Source: Acetobacteraceae bacterium (GTDB lineage: Bacteria > Pseudomonadota > Alphaproteobacteria > Acetobacterales > Acetobacteraceae). Taken from it: DNA of 64,000 nucleotides. The notes beneath the pieces were generated by a model. It made no database searches. It was not told the DNA's origin and was given only the letters and a program-made list of their open reading frames with translations. This document shows, one piece after another, positions 36,637-44,617 of the stretch. The stretch lies in assembly GCA_024280945.1 (NCBI GenBank), contig JAMXLO010000096.1:1-64000 (forward strand), in the 5' to 3' direction. How positions within the stretch are numbered: position 1 is the stretch's first letter; the number at the start of each line of letters is the position of its first letter. The translations under genes and the position numbers were made by a program.

Positions 36637-37404
36637 ATGACCTGCTGGGCGCTCAAGCTCGAATATGATGGTGCATCGTTTGTCGGCTGGCAGCGACAGG
36701 CGACCGGGCTGTCGGTTCAGGAAGTGCTGGAGAAGGCCGCCGCCAGGCTGAACCGCGGGAACCCGGTCTCCAGCGTCGTCGCTGGCCGCACCGATGCAGG
36801 CGTCCATGCCTCCGCCCAGGTGGCACAGTTGACGCTGCCGGACGCAATGACCGCGGCAAAGGTTCGCGATGCCCTGAACTATCACATGAAGCCGCATCCC
36901 GTGGTCGTGTTGGATGTGGTGTGCGCGCCTGCGGGCTGGAATGCCCGCTTTTCTGCGGTCAGTCGTTCCTATCGCTATGACATCCTGAACCGCCGCGCTC
37001 GTCCGACCTTGCTGGCAAACCGTGTCTGGCACGTTCCCACCGCGCTTGACGCCCAGGCAATGCATGCCGCAGCGCTGTCGCTGCTGGGGCGGCATGATTT
37101 CTCTTCGTTCCGTGCGGCCGCCTGCCAGGCGAACAGTCCGTTGCGGACGCTGGACCGGCTGGACGTGCGTCGGTGCGGCGACATCATCGAGATCGTCGCC
37201 GAAGCTCGGAGCTTTCTGCACCACCAGGTGCGCAACATGGTCGGTACCCTCAAGCTGGTGGGGGACGGAAGCTGGCCAGTGGAGCGCGTCGCCGCCGCGT
37301 TGGCGGCGCGACACCGCGCCGCTGCTGGCCCGACCGCCCCCGCCAGCGGTCTGTGCCTCACCAGCGTGCGCTATCCGGACGAGATCTGGGGCAGTGGCCG
37401 ATAA
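36637..37404 (+). CDS. truA: tRNA pseudouridine(38-40) synthase
   Basis: A protein of 255 residues converting uridines 38-40 of the tRNA anticodon arm to pseudouridine. The catalytic aspartate is D53 in AGRTDAGVHAS. Other family features: LEYDGASFVGWQRQ at the N-terminus, NARFSAVSRSYRYDI, and FLHHQVRNMVGTL. Length is as expected. It begins 21 bases after the giant kinase and may be read from the same transcript; in many alphaproteobacteria truA follows fmt/def, which is not the case here. Confidence 0.97.
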   Translation: MTCWALKLEYDGASFVGWQRQATGLSVQEVLEKAAARLNRGNPVSSVVAGRTDAGVHASAQVAQLTLPDAMTAAKVRDALNYHMKPHPVVVLDVVCAPAGWNARFSAVSRSYRYDILNRRARPTLLANRVWHVPTALDAQAMHAAALSLLGRHDFSSFRAAACQANSPLRTLDRLDVRRCGDIIEIVAEARSFLHHQVRNMVGTLKLVGDGSWPVERVAAALAARHRAAAGPTAPASGLCLTSVRYPDEIWGSGR

Positions 37405-37538
37405 CAAAACGGCCAGGTTGCAGGACTCAGCCCAATCGGTTGGCAACGATTGCCGCAAGACAATTTGCGACGAAGCGCTGCTTACCTGACAAGTGTCGCT
37501 ACGTCATATTAGAGAAGTCCTGATGTGGAGCCTGCCTC

Positions 37539-38216
37539 TTGGCAAAGGTGTTGGTGATCGAGGACGACGAAGGAACGGCCGAGGAGATCGTGACAGCTCT
37601 CGGCGACCGAGGTTACATACTCGACCGCGCGGCAGACGGGGTCGATGGCCTGCAAAGGGCGCGGGTCGGCGGATGGGACGTGCTGGTTGTGGACCGCATG
37701 TTGCCCGAGCTCGATGGCCTCAGCGTGATCGAAACGTTGCGCAGCGAAGGTATAAGCACCCCGGTCCTGGTGCTGAGCGCACTGAACGCGGTGAACGATC
37801 GGGTTCGCGGCCTCCGTGCCGGGGGCGACGATTATCTTGCCAAGCCTTTCGCGCTGTCGGAACTGGCTGCGCGTCTGGAAGCCTTGCTGCGCCGGCCAGC
37901 CGAGCCGCGGGCGACGGTGCTGCGGGTCGGTCCACTGGAGTTGGACCTGCTGTCACGAAAGGCGTGCCGGGGCCGCCGTGAACTGGAACTGTTGCCACGA
38001 GAGTTTCAGCTCCTGGAATACATGATGCGCCGGGAGGGCCAAGTTCTCACGCGCGCGATGCTGCTGGAGAATGTCTGGAACTATCGGTTCGTACCGCAGA
38101 CCAATCTGGTGGACGTGCATATCGGCCGGCTGCGCCGCAAGGTCGATAATCCGGACGAACCGCCGATGATACTGAGCGTCCGCGGCGTTGGGTTTATGCT
38201 GCGTGCGGCTTCCTGA
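37539..38216 (+). CDS. OmpR-family response regulator
   Basis: A protein of 225 residues; TTG start with GTGGAG upstream. Receiver domain with acidic pocket EDD (about 8-10), phospho-acceptor Asp52 (VVDRMLP) and the switch lysine in AKPF; then a winged-helix DNA-binding domain (LLPREFQLLEYMMRREGQ, DVHIGRLRRKVD, VRGVGFML). It controls transcription when phosphorylated by the sensor kinase encoded next. The two genes overlap. Targets are not apparent from the neighbours. Confidence 0.94.
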   Translation: MAKVLVIEDDEGTAEEIVTALGDRGYILDRAADGVDGLQRARVGGWDVLVVDRMLPELDGLSVIETLRSEGISTPVLVLSALNAVNDRVRGLRAGGDDYLAKPFALSELAARLEALLRRPAEPRATVLRVGPLELDLLSRKACRGRRELELLPREFQLLEYMMRREGQVLTRAMLLENVWNYRFVPQTNLVDVHIGRLRRKVDNPDEPPMILSVRGVGFMLRAAS

Positions 38217-39567
38217 ATACGTTCACTCGCTCACGTTCCGCTGGGCGGTTGGCGTCGCCGGCGCATTCGGCGTCTGCACTCTTTTGTTGTTTGGTTTCGT
38301 CTACTGGCAGACCGCGGATTACGTGATCGCCGCCGTTGACACGATCATCACGGCCGACGCGAAGGCGAATGGCGCCACGACGGCAAGCGACCTGTCGCGG
38401 TTCATCAGGCAGTACCTCGAGGATGATCCGCGGCGGGTCAAGCTGGCCGAACTGTTCACGGGAAGCGGGACGCCGTCGGTGGGCAACGTTGCGGAGCTCC
38501 CGCCGGGCCTTCCTATCGACGGCATGCCGCATACGGCGCGACTGGCTCGCCTGGACAATCGCGGACGCGAAACCCAGGCCACCCGTGCCATTGCCCGCCA
38601 GTTATCCTCCGGAGAGGTATTCCTGGTCGGACACGATACCGGTCTGTTGCATCAGGTTGGCCAGGTCGTCACTCGTGCCCTCGCCCTTGGTCTGGTGCCT
38701 GCAGTGTGCCTTGCACTTCTGACCGGCACCTGGCTCAGCAAAAGGGCCCAGCGACGAATCGATGAAATGAATCGCCGTGTGCAGCGAGTCGTGGCGGGTG
38801 AGTTCAAGGAGCGGCTACCGGTCGGCGGCTATGACGATCCACTCAACCGGCTGGCCAGGATCGTCAACGCCATGCTGGACCGCATCGAGCGATTGATCGG
38901 CGAATTGTCCAGTGTCGGCGACGACATCGCGCACGATCTGCGCACGCCGCTGACGCGCGCCCGCGCGATGCTCGAGCGTGGCCGCGAGAACGCCACGACG
39001 TTGCAGGATCTGTCAGAGTCGGTCGATGGTGCGATTGCCGGACTCGACCAGTCGCTGGCGATCATCACGGCGCTGTTGCGGATCGCCGAGATCGACCATA
39101 GCCGCCGTAGCGCGGCGATGACCACGCTGCGGCTGGAAGAAATACTCCGTGCCGTACACGAGCTTTATTCTCCGATTGCGGAAGACAAAGGGGTTTCGCT
39201 GCGACTCGATCTGCATGACACCGCTGCCGTCTCCGGCGACCGTGACCTGCTGCTGGAGGCGGTTGCCAACCTGGTGGACAACGCCATCAAGTTCACGCCC
39301 GAACAGGGTGCGGTCGCTCTGCGTCTGCTGCAGCGGCCCGATGGACCGGTAGTACGCGTCGAGGACACTGGTCCAGGTATCGCTGCCGCGGAGCGCGAAG
39401 CTATTTGGACGCGATTCTATCGATCAGATCGGAGTCGCCATGCGCCCGGTGTAGGACTCGGCTTAAGCCTTGTCGCGGCGATCGTGAAATTGCATGGCTT
39501 TCGCCTGGCAATAGTTGACGGGCCTGGATGTCGAATCGAGATCGCCTGCCACGTTGCCGGCGCTTGA
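38203..39567 (+). CDS. membrane sensor histidine kinase, partner of the OmpR-type regulator
   Basis: About 454 residues from GTG at 38203, overlapping the regulator by 14 bases; a TTG at 38188 is an alternative start. Transmembrane helix about 12-36, periplasmic segment of about 120 residues, second helix about 150-175, HAMP linker about 175-225, HisKA with His244 (DDIAHDLRTPLTR), then HATPase with NLVDNAIKFTP, VEDTGPGIA and GVGLGLSLV. A classical two-component sensor. The ligand is unknown. Followed by the CTAG-bounded repeat copy 2. Confidence 0.92.
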   Translation: MRLPEYVHSLTFRWAVGVAGAFGVCTLLLFGFVYWQTADYVIAAVDTIITADAKANGATTASDLSRFIRQYLEDDPRRVKLAELFTGSGTPSVGNVAELPPGLPIDGMPHTARLARLDNRGRETQATRAIARQLSSGEVFLVGHDTGLLHQVGQVVTRALALGLVPAVCLALLTGTWLSKRAQRRIDEMNRRVQRVVAGEFKERLPVGGYDDPLNRLARIVNAMLDRIERLIGELSSVGDDIAHDLRTPLTRARAMLERGRENATTLQDLSESVDGAIAGLDQSLAIITALLRIAEIDHSRRSAAMTTLRLEEILRAVHELYSPIAEDKGVSLRLDLHDTAAVSGDRDLLLEAVANLVDNAIKFTPEQGAVALRLLQRPDGPVVRVEDTGPGIAAAEREAIWTRFYRSDRSRHAPGVGLGLSLVAAIVKLHGFRLAIVDGPGCRIEIACHVAGA

Positions 39568-39614
39568 GTCGAGCCGACTTCGTACAGGCCCGGCTCAGAC
39601 AAATCGCTGCAGCC

Positions 39615-39779
39615 CTAGTATCCCGATTCGGAAGTCCGTCACAGTGTGGATCCGCTGGATACGGACTTCCGAATCGATGAGGACACTAGCAAATCATTGA
39701 TTTCAGTGTGATTTCAGGTTCCGTGGTCCGCTACGACGGCTGATCCGCAAAGCGGCGGACTTCTGAACCACCACACTAG
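39615..39779. mobile_element. CTAG-bounded MITE-like repeat, copy 2 (inverted relative to copy 1)
   Basis: A 165-bp element with CTAG at both ends and a third, internal CTAG at 39687-39690. Its reverse complement aligns with copy 1 at 21450-21621. Terminal inverted repeats share GAAGTCCG and TTC blocks. The left 76 bp (39615-39690) is itself a palindrome built around GATTCGGAAGTCCG and its reverse complement. It is non-coding. The right CTAG supplies the TAG stop of the adjacent minus-strand gene. Confidence 0.78.
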
Positions 39780-40033
39780 TTGAGTGTCGTGCTGTTCGAG
39801 CCACCAGAGGGTGTGGCCTGCGTCGTCGACCTGGTCTGCTCACCCGTGAGCTGCCATGCGTTCGCCGGCGCATCATTCGCGCGCGCCCCAGGAGCCGTTG
39901 GGACTACCCCCGGAAGCTCAGTGAAGAAGCTGTTGGGGCCGACAACGCCACTATCCTCAGCGCCGTTGTCCGCATGGGCTGCGCCTACTCCGAGGCAAAA
40001 CGCCACGGCAGCGGCAAGAAATATCGTCTTCAT
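39776..40033 (-). CDS. small exported protein
   Basis: A protein of 85 residues with a clean signal peptide (KTIFLAAAVAFCLGVGAAHA, cleavage after AHA), leaving about 64 residues rich in G, N, S, T and P with no cysteine. I recognise no named family; similarly sized exported proteins with this leader style are common in Acetobacteraceae, which is recalled knowledge and not checked. The stop codon TAG is formed by the end of the MITE-like repeat, so the original C-terminus may have been altered. The upstream region contains a tandem palindromic operator at 40114-40151. Confidence 0.7.
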   Translation of the reverse strand: MKTIFLAAAVAFCLGVGAAHADNGAEDSGVVGPNSFFTELPGVVPTAPGARANDAPANAWQLTGEQTRSTTQATPSGGSNSTTLN

Positions 40034-40113
40034 TTCGTCCGTCCCTTTGGTGCAGGCGTGTCCAAACCGCCTTCGACACGGGGGAGATGTAGGGAAGAGC
40101 AGCTGACGCTTCG

Positions 40114-40151
40114 ACTAAACAGGCATTTAGCTGACTAAATTCGCGTTTAGT
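40114..40151. promoter_or_regulatory. tandem palindromic operator candidate
   Basis: Two copies of ACTAAA-N6-TTTAG(T): the first at 40114-40130/31 (last base mismatched) and the second, perfect, at 40134-40151. They are spaced 20 bp start to start, so both lie on the same helical face. The sites are centred about 100 bp upstream of both the small exported protein (minus strand) and xseA (plus strand). The form suits a dimeric repressor or activator bound twice. The cognate regulator is not identified. Confidence 0.55.
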
Positions 40152-40229
40152 GGGGGTCCCGACGGAGCACGTGCGCTGTTCGCATGACGTTTTGATTGTT
40201 CAGGTCGATGTAGCGCATACTCTGATGGC

Positions 40230-41729
40230 ATGAACGATCTTCCCTTCGCCGGCGGCACGAACGTTCCAGAGTACACGGTCTCGGAAATCTCTGGGGCGGT
40301 GAAGCGCGCGCTGGAGGGCAATTTCGGCCGGGTCCGCGTGCGCGGAGAGATTACCGAACTCAAGCGATACCCCTCTGGCCACATCTACTTCTCGCTCAAA
40401 GACGAGAGCGCCAAGATCGCCGGAGTCGTCTGGAAATCGTCGGTGCCGCGGCTCGGCATGCGACCCGACAATGGCGTGGAGGTCGTCGCCACCGGGCGCA
40501 TCTCCGCCTACACCGAACGCTCGGCATACCAGCTCATTGTGGAGCGCATGGAGTATGCCGGTGTCGGCGCGCTACTTGCCCGAATCGAGATGCTGCGTGT
40601 GCGGCTGGCTGCTGAAGGTCTGTTCGACGCAGACCGGAAGAAGCAGCTGCCGGTGCTCCCGCTCGTGGTCGGCGTCGTCACCAGCGAACGTGGTGCCGTC
40701 ATCCAGGATATCCGCACCACAATCACGCGTCGTTTTCCGCGGCCGGTACTGCTGTGGCCGGTGCCGGTGCAAGGCGAGGGCGCCGCGGAACGCATCGCGG
40801 CTGCGATCGCCGGTTTCTGCCGTGTCATACCTCGCCCCGACGTGCTGATCGTTGCTCGCGGCGGCGGCAGCCTGGAAGATCTGATGGCATTCAATGACGA
40901 GGCGGTGGTGCGCGCGGTGGCTGAATGCCGCATACCGCTGATTTCCGCGGTCGGGCATGAGACCGACACGACTCTGATCGACTTCGTCGCCGACCGCCGT
41001 GCTCCGACACCGACCGCGGCTGCGGAGCTGGCTGTGCCGGCGCGAACGGACCTCGTATCCGACCTCGAGCACAAGGCGGCGCGCTTGGTTGGCGCGCTGA
41101 ATCGGCTGGCGCAGGAGCGTCGGCTGCGCCTGTCGCGCGCGGAACGAGGTTTGCCGGACCTGCCCGGATTGTTGGGCAATGGCCGTCAACGGTTGGATGA
41201 TCGGGCGGAACGCCTGACATTGGCACTGCCCAACCTGTTGCAGCGGCGCCGCACCGCACTCGGCGCGATCGAGCGCAACCTGCCGGACCTTCCGGGGAGG
41301 CTGGCGCGTTCCCGGCAACGGGTCCAGGAACACCAGGCGCGTCTGATCATCGCACTGCCGAACTTCGTGGCTCGCCGGCATGCGGCGCTCGATCTGTGTG
41401 GACAGAGGCTGGTATCCTGCCTGCGACACGCCGTCGCCACCATCCACAACCGGGCAGGGCGTTCGCTTGGGCGTTTGTCCGATGCGCCGCTGCGAGCGGC
41501 CTTGCGCGAAGCGCGCGCGCGATTGGAGGGCTGTGCGGCGCGGCTCGAGTCCGTATCGCCTCTGGCGGTGTTACAGCGGGGTTATGCAGTCGTTTCCGAC
41601 GCCGCCGGCCATCCGCTGACGAGCGCCGCAAGTGTACGGCCCGGCGCACGTCTGAGGCTTCGTTTTGCCGATGGCGAAGTGGGTGCGATGGCCGATCGGC
41701 CGGAACGGCAGGGGCGACTCCCGCTGTAA
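40230..41729 (+). CDS. xseA: exodeoxyribonuclease VII large subunit
   Basis: A protein of 499 residues. N-terminal OB fold (VSEISGAVKRALEGNFGRVRVRGEI, GHIYFSLKDESAKI), then the catalytic domain with VGVVTSERGAVIQDI, VARGGGSLEDLMAFNDE, ISAVGHETDTTLIDFVADRRAPTPTAAAEL. With XseB it degrades single-stranded DNA from both ends in repair. The long coiled-coil region is unusual in holding two in-tandem copies of a roughly 43-residue unit starting ER-x-LPDLPG (see finding). The C-terminal anchor (AVLQRGYAVV) is conserved. Ends six bases before repeat copy B. Confidence 0.96.
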   Translation: MNDLPFAGGTNVPEYTVSEISGAVKRALEGNFGRVRVRGEITELKRYPSGHIYFSLKDESAKIAGVVWKSSVPRLGMRPDNGVEVVATGRISAYTERSAYQLIVERMEYAGVGALLARIEMLRVRLAAEGLFDADRKKQLPVLPLVVGVVTSERGAVIQDIRTTITRRFPRPVLLWPVPVQGEGAAERIAAAIAGFCRVIPRPDVLIVARGGGSLEDLMAFNDEAVVRAVAECRIPLISAVGHETDTTLIDFVADRRAPTPTAAAELAVPARTDLVSDLEHKAARLVGALNRLAQERRLRLSRAERGLPDLPGLLGNGRQRLDDRAERLTLALPNLLQRRRTALGAIERNLPDLPGRLARSRQRVQEHQARLIIALPNFVARRHAALDLCGQRLVSCLRHAVATIHNRAGRSLGRLSDAPLRAALREARARLEGCAARLESVSPLAVLQRGYAVVSDAAGHPLTSAASVRPGARLRLRFADGEVGAMADRPERQGRLPL

Positions 41730-41734
41730 GCGGG

Positions 41735-41840
41735 CTAGAGCATGATCGGATCAGGTTGACCCGATCATGCTCTGCGATTCATTGATGTAGAGCGCGATTC
41801 ACGCTTTCCAACGATTCCGCTTCAAGCGATCGCGCTCTAA
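41735..41840. repeat. two-hairpin palindromic repeat, copy B
   Basis: Left hairpin: AGAGCATGATCGG pairs perfectly with CCGATCATGCTCT around a 10-base loop. Right hairpin: TAGAGCGCGAT pairs with ATCGCGCTCTA around about 30 bases. Located between convergent xseA and a hybrid kinase gene. Same order of shared blocks as copy A (12273-12379). The right end supplies the TAG stop codon of the minus-strand kinase (41837-41839). Probably a bidirectional terminator or mobile intergenic repeat. Confidence 0.8.
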
Positions 41841-43759
41841 GCGCGCCCGACGGTGGCCCGCACCGCCTGCAACAATGCAGCTCGCGAATAGGGCTTCATG
41901 ATGATTGGATCGTCCAAGGGCACTCCACCGGTGCCCAAGGCGTCGGCGGCGCCGGTCACGTAGATCACCGACAGGTTAGGCTGAATCGAGCGCGCGAGCC
42001 GAACGAACTCGTAGCCGGACATGATCGGCATGGCGTAATCGACCAGCGCCAGGTTGACCGGCCCGGCTGCCAGGATGTCTCGCGCCTCGGCCGCATTGCC
42101 GGCCTCGCGCACCACATAGCCGGCTTCACGCAGGAAGATCGCGGCGATGTCTCGTACGCTCGCATCGTCGTCGACCAGCAGAATGGTACCACCGGTATCG
42201 GGGTTCTCAGAGATGGCCGACTCCTCGGCTATCGGATGCGACGAATCGACCAGCGCACGCGGAAGATATACTTCCACCGTCGTGCCGATACCGGGCGTGC
42301 TCAGAAGCTGGACGGCACCGCCAAACTGCGTCGCCACACCGTAGACCTGCGCGAGTCCGAGGCCGCTGCCCTTGCCAATTTCCTTGGTGGTGAAGAATGG
42401 CTCCAAGGCCCGCTCAAGCACCTCGCGCGTCATGCCGACGCCGTTGTCCTTCACCGCGATCCGCACATAGTCGCCCGGCTGCAGCTCGGCCAGATCGGGA
42501 CGCTCGACATTGCGGGTCACGATACGCAGGCGACCACCTTCAGGCATCGCGTCCCTGGCGTTGATGGCGAGATTGAGGATGACCAGCTCCAGTTGTGTCG
42601 GATCACTCGTGGCTTGCCAAAGATCGGGCGCCAGATCCGTCTCCACCTGGACCAGGCCGCCCAGGCTGCGTTGCAGCAGTTCACCCATTCCGGCGACCAC
42701 CGAATTGACGTCCACCGGCCGCGGCGACAGGTTCTGTCGCCGAGCATAGGCCAGCAGTTGCTGGGTGAGCTGGCCGCCGCGAAACGCTGAGCGCAGGGCG
42801 GCATTGACAAGACCAAGCGAGCGCTCGTCGGAGAGCCGGGTTTGCAGCAATTCAAGGTTGCCGATGACCGCGGTAAGCAGGTTGTTGAAGTCGTGGGCGA
42901 TGCCTCCGGTCAGCTGGCCGACCGCCTCCATCTTCTGTGCCTGCCGCAATTGCGCCTCGACCCGGCGCATCGCCGTCAGGTCGACCGAGGTCAGCAGTAC
43001 GTGGTCGATACGCCCGCTCTCTCCCGGCAGCGGCACAAGAAACGAACGGCGCGTGACCTCGCCGGCCGGGAACTGACATGTGTACTCGTATTCGACCGGC
43101 TCTCTTGTTTCGATGGCGCGGAGATACTGCATCTTGGCAAAGTCTGCCTGTTGTGGCGGGAAGACCTCCTCCAGAGTGCGTCCGACGACAGCACCCAGCG
43201 GGTATCCGGAGTGCCGTACCCACGCCGGATTGGCTTCTTCACATTCGATGCGGCCGTCGGGGTGCACCGCCATGATGACGAGATCGACCGGCGAGTGTTG
43301 GAAGATAGCGCTGTAGCGCGCACGCGACTGGCGGAGCTCCTCCACTGCCTGCCGTAGCTCGCGGGTTCGCGCGGTCACCTCGAGTTCCAGCCGGTCGGCG
43401 AAGTCACGCAACGCCTGCTCGGCCTCGATTCTCTCGGTGATATCGCGCCAATAGACCGCGACCCCATCGCCCGATGGACCCACGTTCACCGAGACCCAGA
43501 CGCCTGTTGTGGGCGACTCCGACTCGAACGTGACGACACGCTGCTCGGCCCTGACCCGGCGCAGCACGCGCTCGTTGAGAGTTCCCACCATGGAGGGGAA
43601 GCGCCGCCAGATCACCTGCCCGATGACGCTGTCGGCGGTGGTGCCCCAGAACGCCAGCGCCCGCCGGTTGGCATAAACGAAGCGCCACTCGGCATCCAAT
43701 GCATAGAACGCGTCGCCCATACTCTCGAGGATGGCCTGGGCGTCTGCCGAGAGGGTCAA
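41837..43759 (-). CDS. cytosolic PAS-PAS hybrid sensor histidine kinase
   Basis: About 640 residues. No ATG lies at the natural N-terminus; TTG at 43759 (or TTG at 43819) are the plausible starts, because the frame further upstream overlaps the divergent DUF1194 gene. Order: PAS-1 about 5-120 (SMGDAFYALDAEWRFVYAN), coiled coil, PAS-2 about 155-280, HisKA His289 (GGIAHDFNNLLTAVIGN), HATPase about 335-505, receiver about 520-640 with Asp574 (LALVDYAMP). No membrane helices. Its stop codon is provided by repeat B. Output partner unknown. Confidence 0.9.
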   Translation of the reverse strand: MTLSADAQAILESMGDAFYALDAEWRFVYANRRALAFWGTTADSVIGQVIWRRFPSMVGTLNERVLRRVRAEQRVVTFESESPTTGVWVSVNVGPSGDGVAVYWRDITERIEAEQALRDFADRLELEVTARTRELRQAVEELRQSRARYSAIFQHSPVDLVIMAVHPDGRIECEEANPAWVRHSGYPLGAVVGRTLEEVFPPQQADFAKMQYLRAIETREPVEYEYTCQFPAGEVTRRSFLVPLPGESGRIDHVLLTSVDLTAMRRVEAQLRQAQKMEAVGQLTGGIAHDFNNLLTAVIGNLELLQTRLSDERSLGLVNAALRSAFRGGQLTQQLLAYARRQNLSPRPVDVNSVVAGMGELLQRSLGGLVQVETDLAPDLWQATSDPTQLELVILNLAINARDAMPEGGRLRIVTRNVERPDLAELQPGDYVRIAVKDNGVGMTREVLERALEPFFTTKEIGKGSGLGLAQVYGVATQFGGAVQLLSTPGIGTTVEVYLPRALVDSSHPIAEESAISENPDTGGTILLVDDDASVRDIAAIFLREAGYVVREAGNAAEARDILAAGPVNLALVDYAMPIMSGYEFVRLARSIQPNLSVIYVTGAADALGTGGVPLDDPIIMKPYSRAALLQAVRATVGRA

Positions 43760-43879
43760 TAGCTCTTTTGCGATGATCGCCTCCGCGTTGATAATCGTTA
43801 AGATTACATGGCCGCTCAAGATCGCGCGACTCAATCGAGCATGCGCAGATCGACGGGAGTGGCGATCCGATGAGGCAAG

Positions 43880-44617
43880 ATGCGCCGGCTTGTTCTGATT
43901 GTCCTTGGCACCTCGCTCGCAGGCCTCCTCCCGAGCGCTTCCGCCACCGCATCCACGCCGGTCGCGGTGCAGCTGGTACTGGCGGTGGACGTATCTGGCA
44001 GCGTCAGCCAGGATCGGTTCGAGCTGCAGCGTGAGGGTTACGCGGCTGCGTTCCGCAGCCCTGAGGTGCTCCAGGCTATCCGATCGACTGCCACCGGCTC
44101 GATCGCCGTGGCGATGCTGCAGTGGACCGGCCCGACACTGCACGTGGTCTCGGTGGATTGGACATTGATCGACGGCGCGGCCTCGGCCGAACGATTTGCC
44201 GCGGCCATCGCCCATATGCCACGCGTCCTCTTCGGTGGCGGCACGTCGATCAGCGGGGCCGTCGATTTTGCCCGCTCAATGCTGGCTCAGGCGCCCTACC
44301 ATGGCCACAAGCGTATCATCGACGTATCCGGTGATGGAGCCAACAACAGGGGTCGGCCAGCCGAGGACGCGCGGGATGAGGCGGTGCAGCAGGGGGTCGT
44401 GATCAACGGCCTGCCGATCCTGGCGCTGGAGCCGGATCTGGACCGTTATTACCGGCAGAGCGTCATCGGCGGTCCCGGCGCATTTGTTGTTGCGGCCAGC
44501 GGTTACGAGCAGTTCGCGGTTGCGTTGCGAAGCAAGCTGATTACCGAAATCGCCAGTTCCGGCTCAGGCGAACATGCTGTCGATCTCCGCCTGCACGAGG
44601 TCGGCGGCGGCGGATGA
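43880..44617 (+). CDS. exported DUF1194 (VWA-like) protein
   Basis: A protein of 245 residues with signal peptide (LVLIVLGTSLAGLLPSASA) and a VWA fold: complete metal-site DVSGSVS, then GGGTSISGAVDFA and IIDVSGDGANNRG, all typical of DUF1194. Family members are periplasmic proteins of unknown role. Divergent from the PAS-PAS kinase, with a gap of about 120 bp. The last 54 bases are also coding, on the other strand, for the end of CheZ. Confidence 0.88.
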   Translation: MRRLVLIVLGTSLAGLLPSASATASTPVAVQLVLAVDVSGSVSQDRFELQREGYAAAFRSPEVLQAIRSTATGSIAVAMLQWTGPTLHVVSVDWTLIDGAASAERFAAAIAHMPRVLFGGGTSISGAVDFARSMLAQAPYHGHKRIIDVSGDGANNRGRPAEDARDEAVQQGVVINGLPILALEPDLDRYYRQSVIGGPGAFVVAASGYEQFAVALRSKLITEIASSGSGEHAVDLRLHEVGGGG

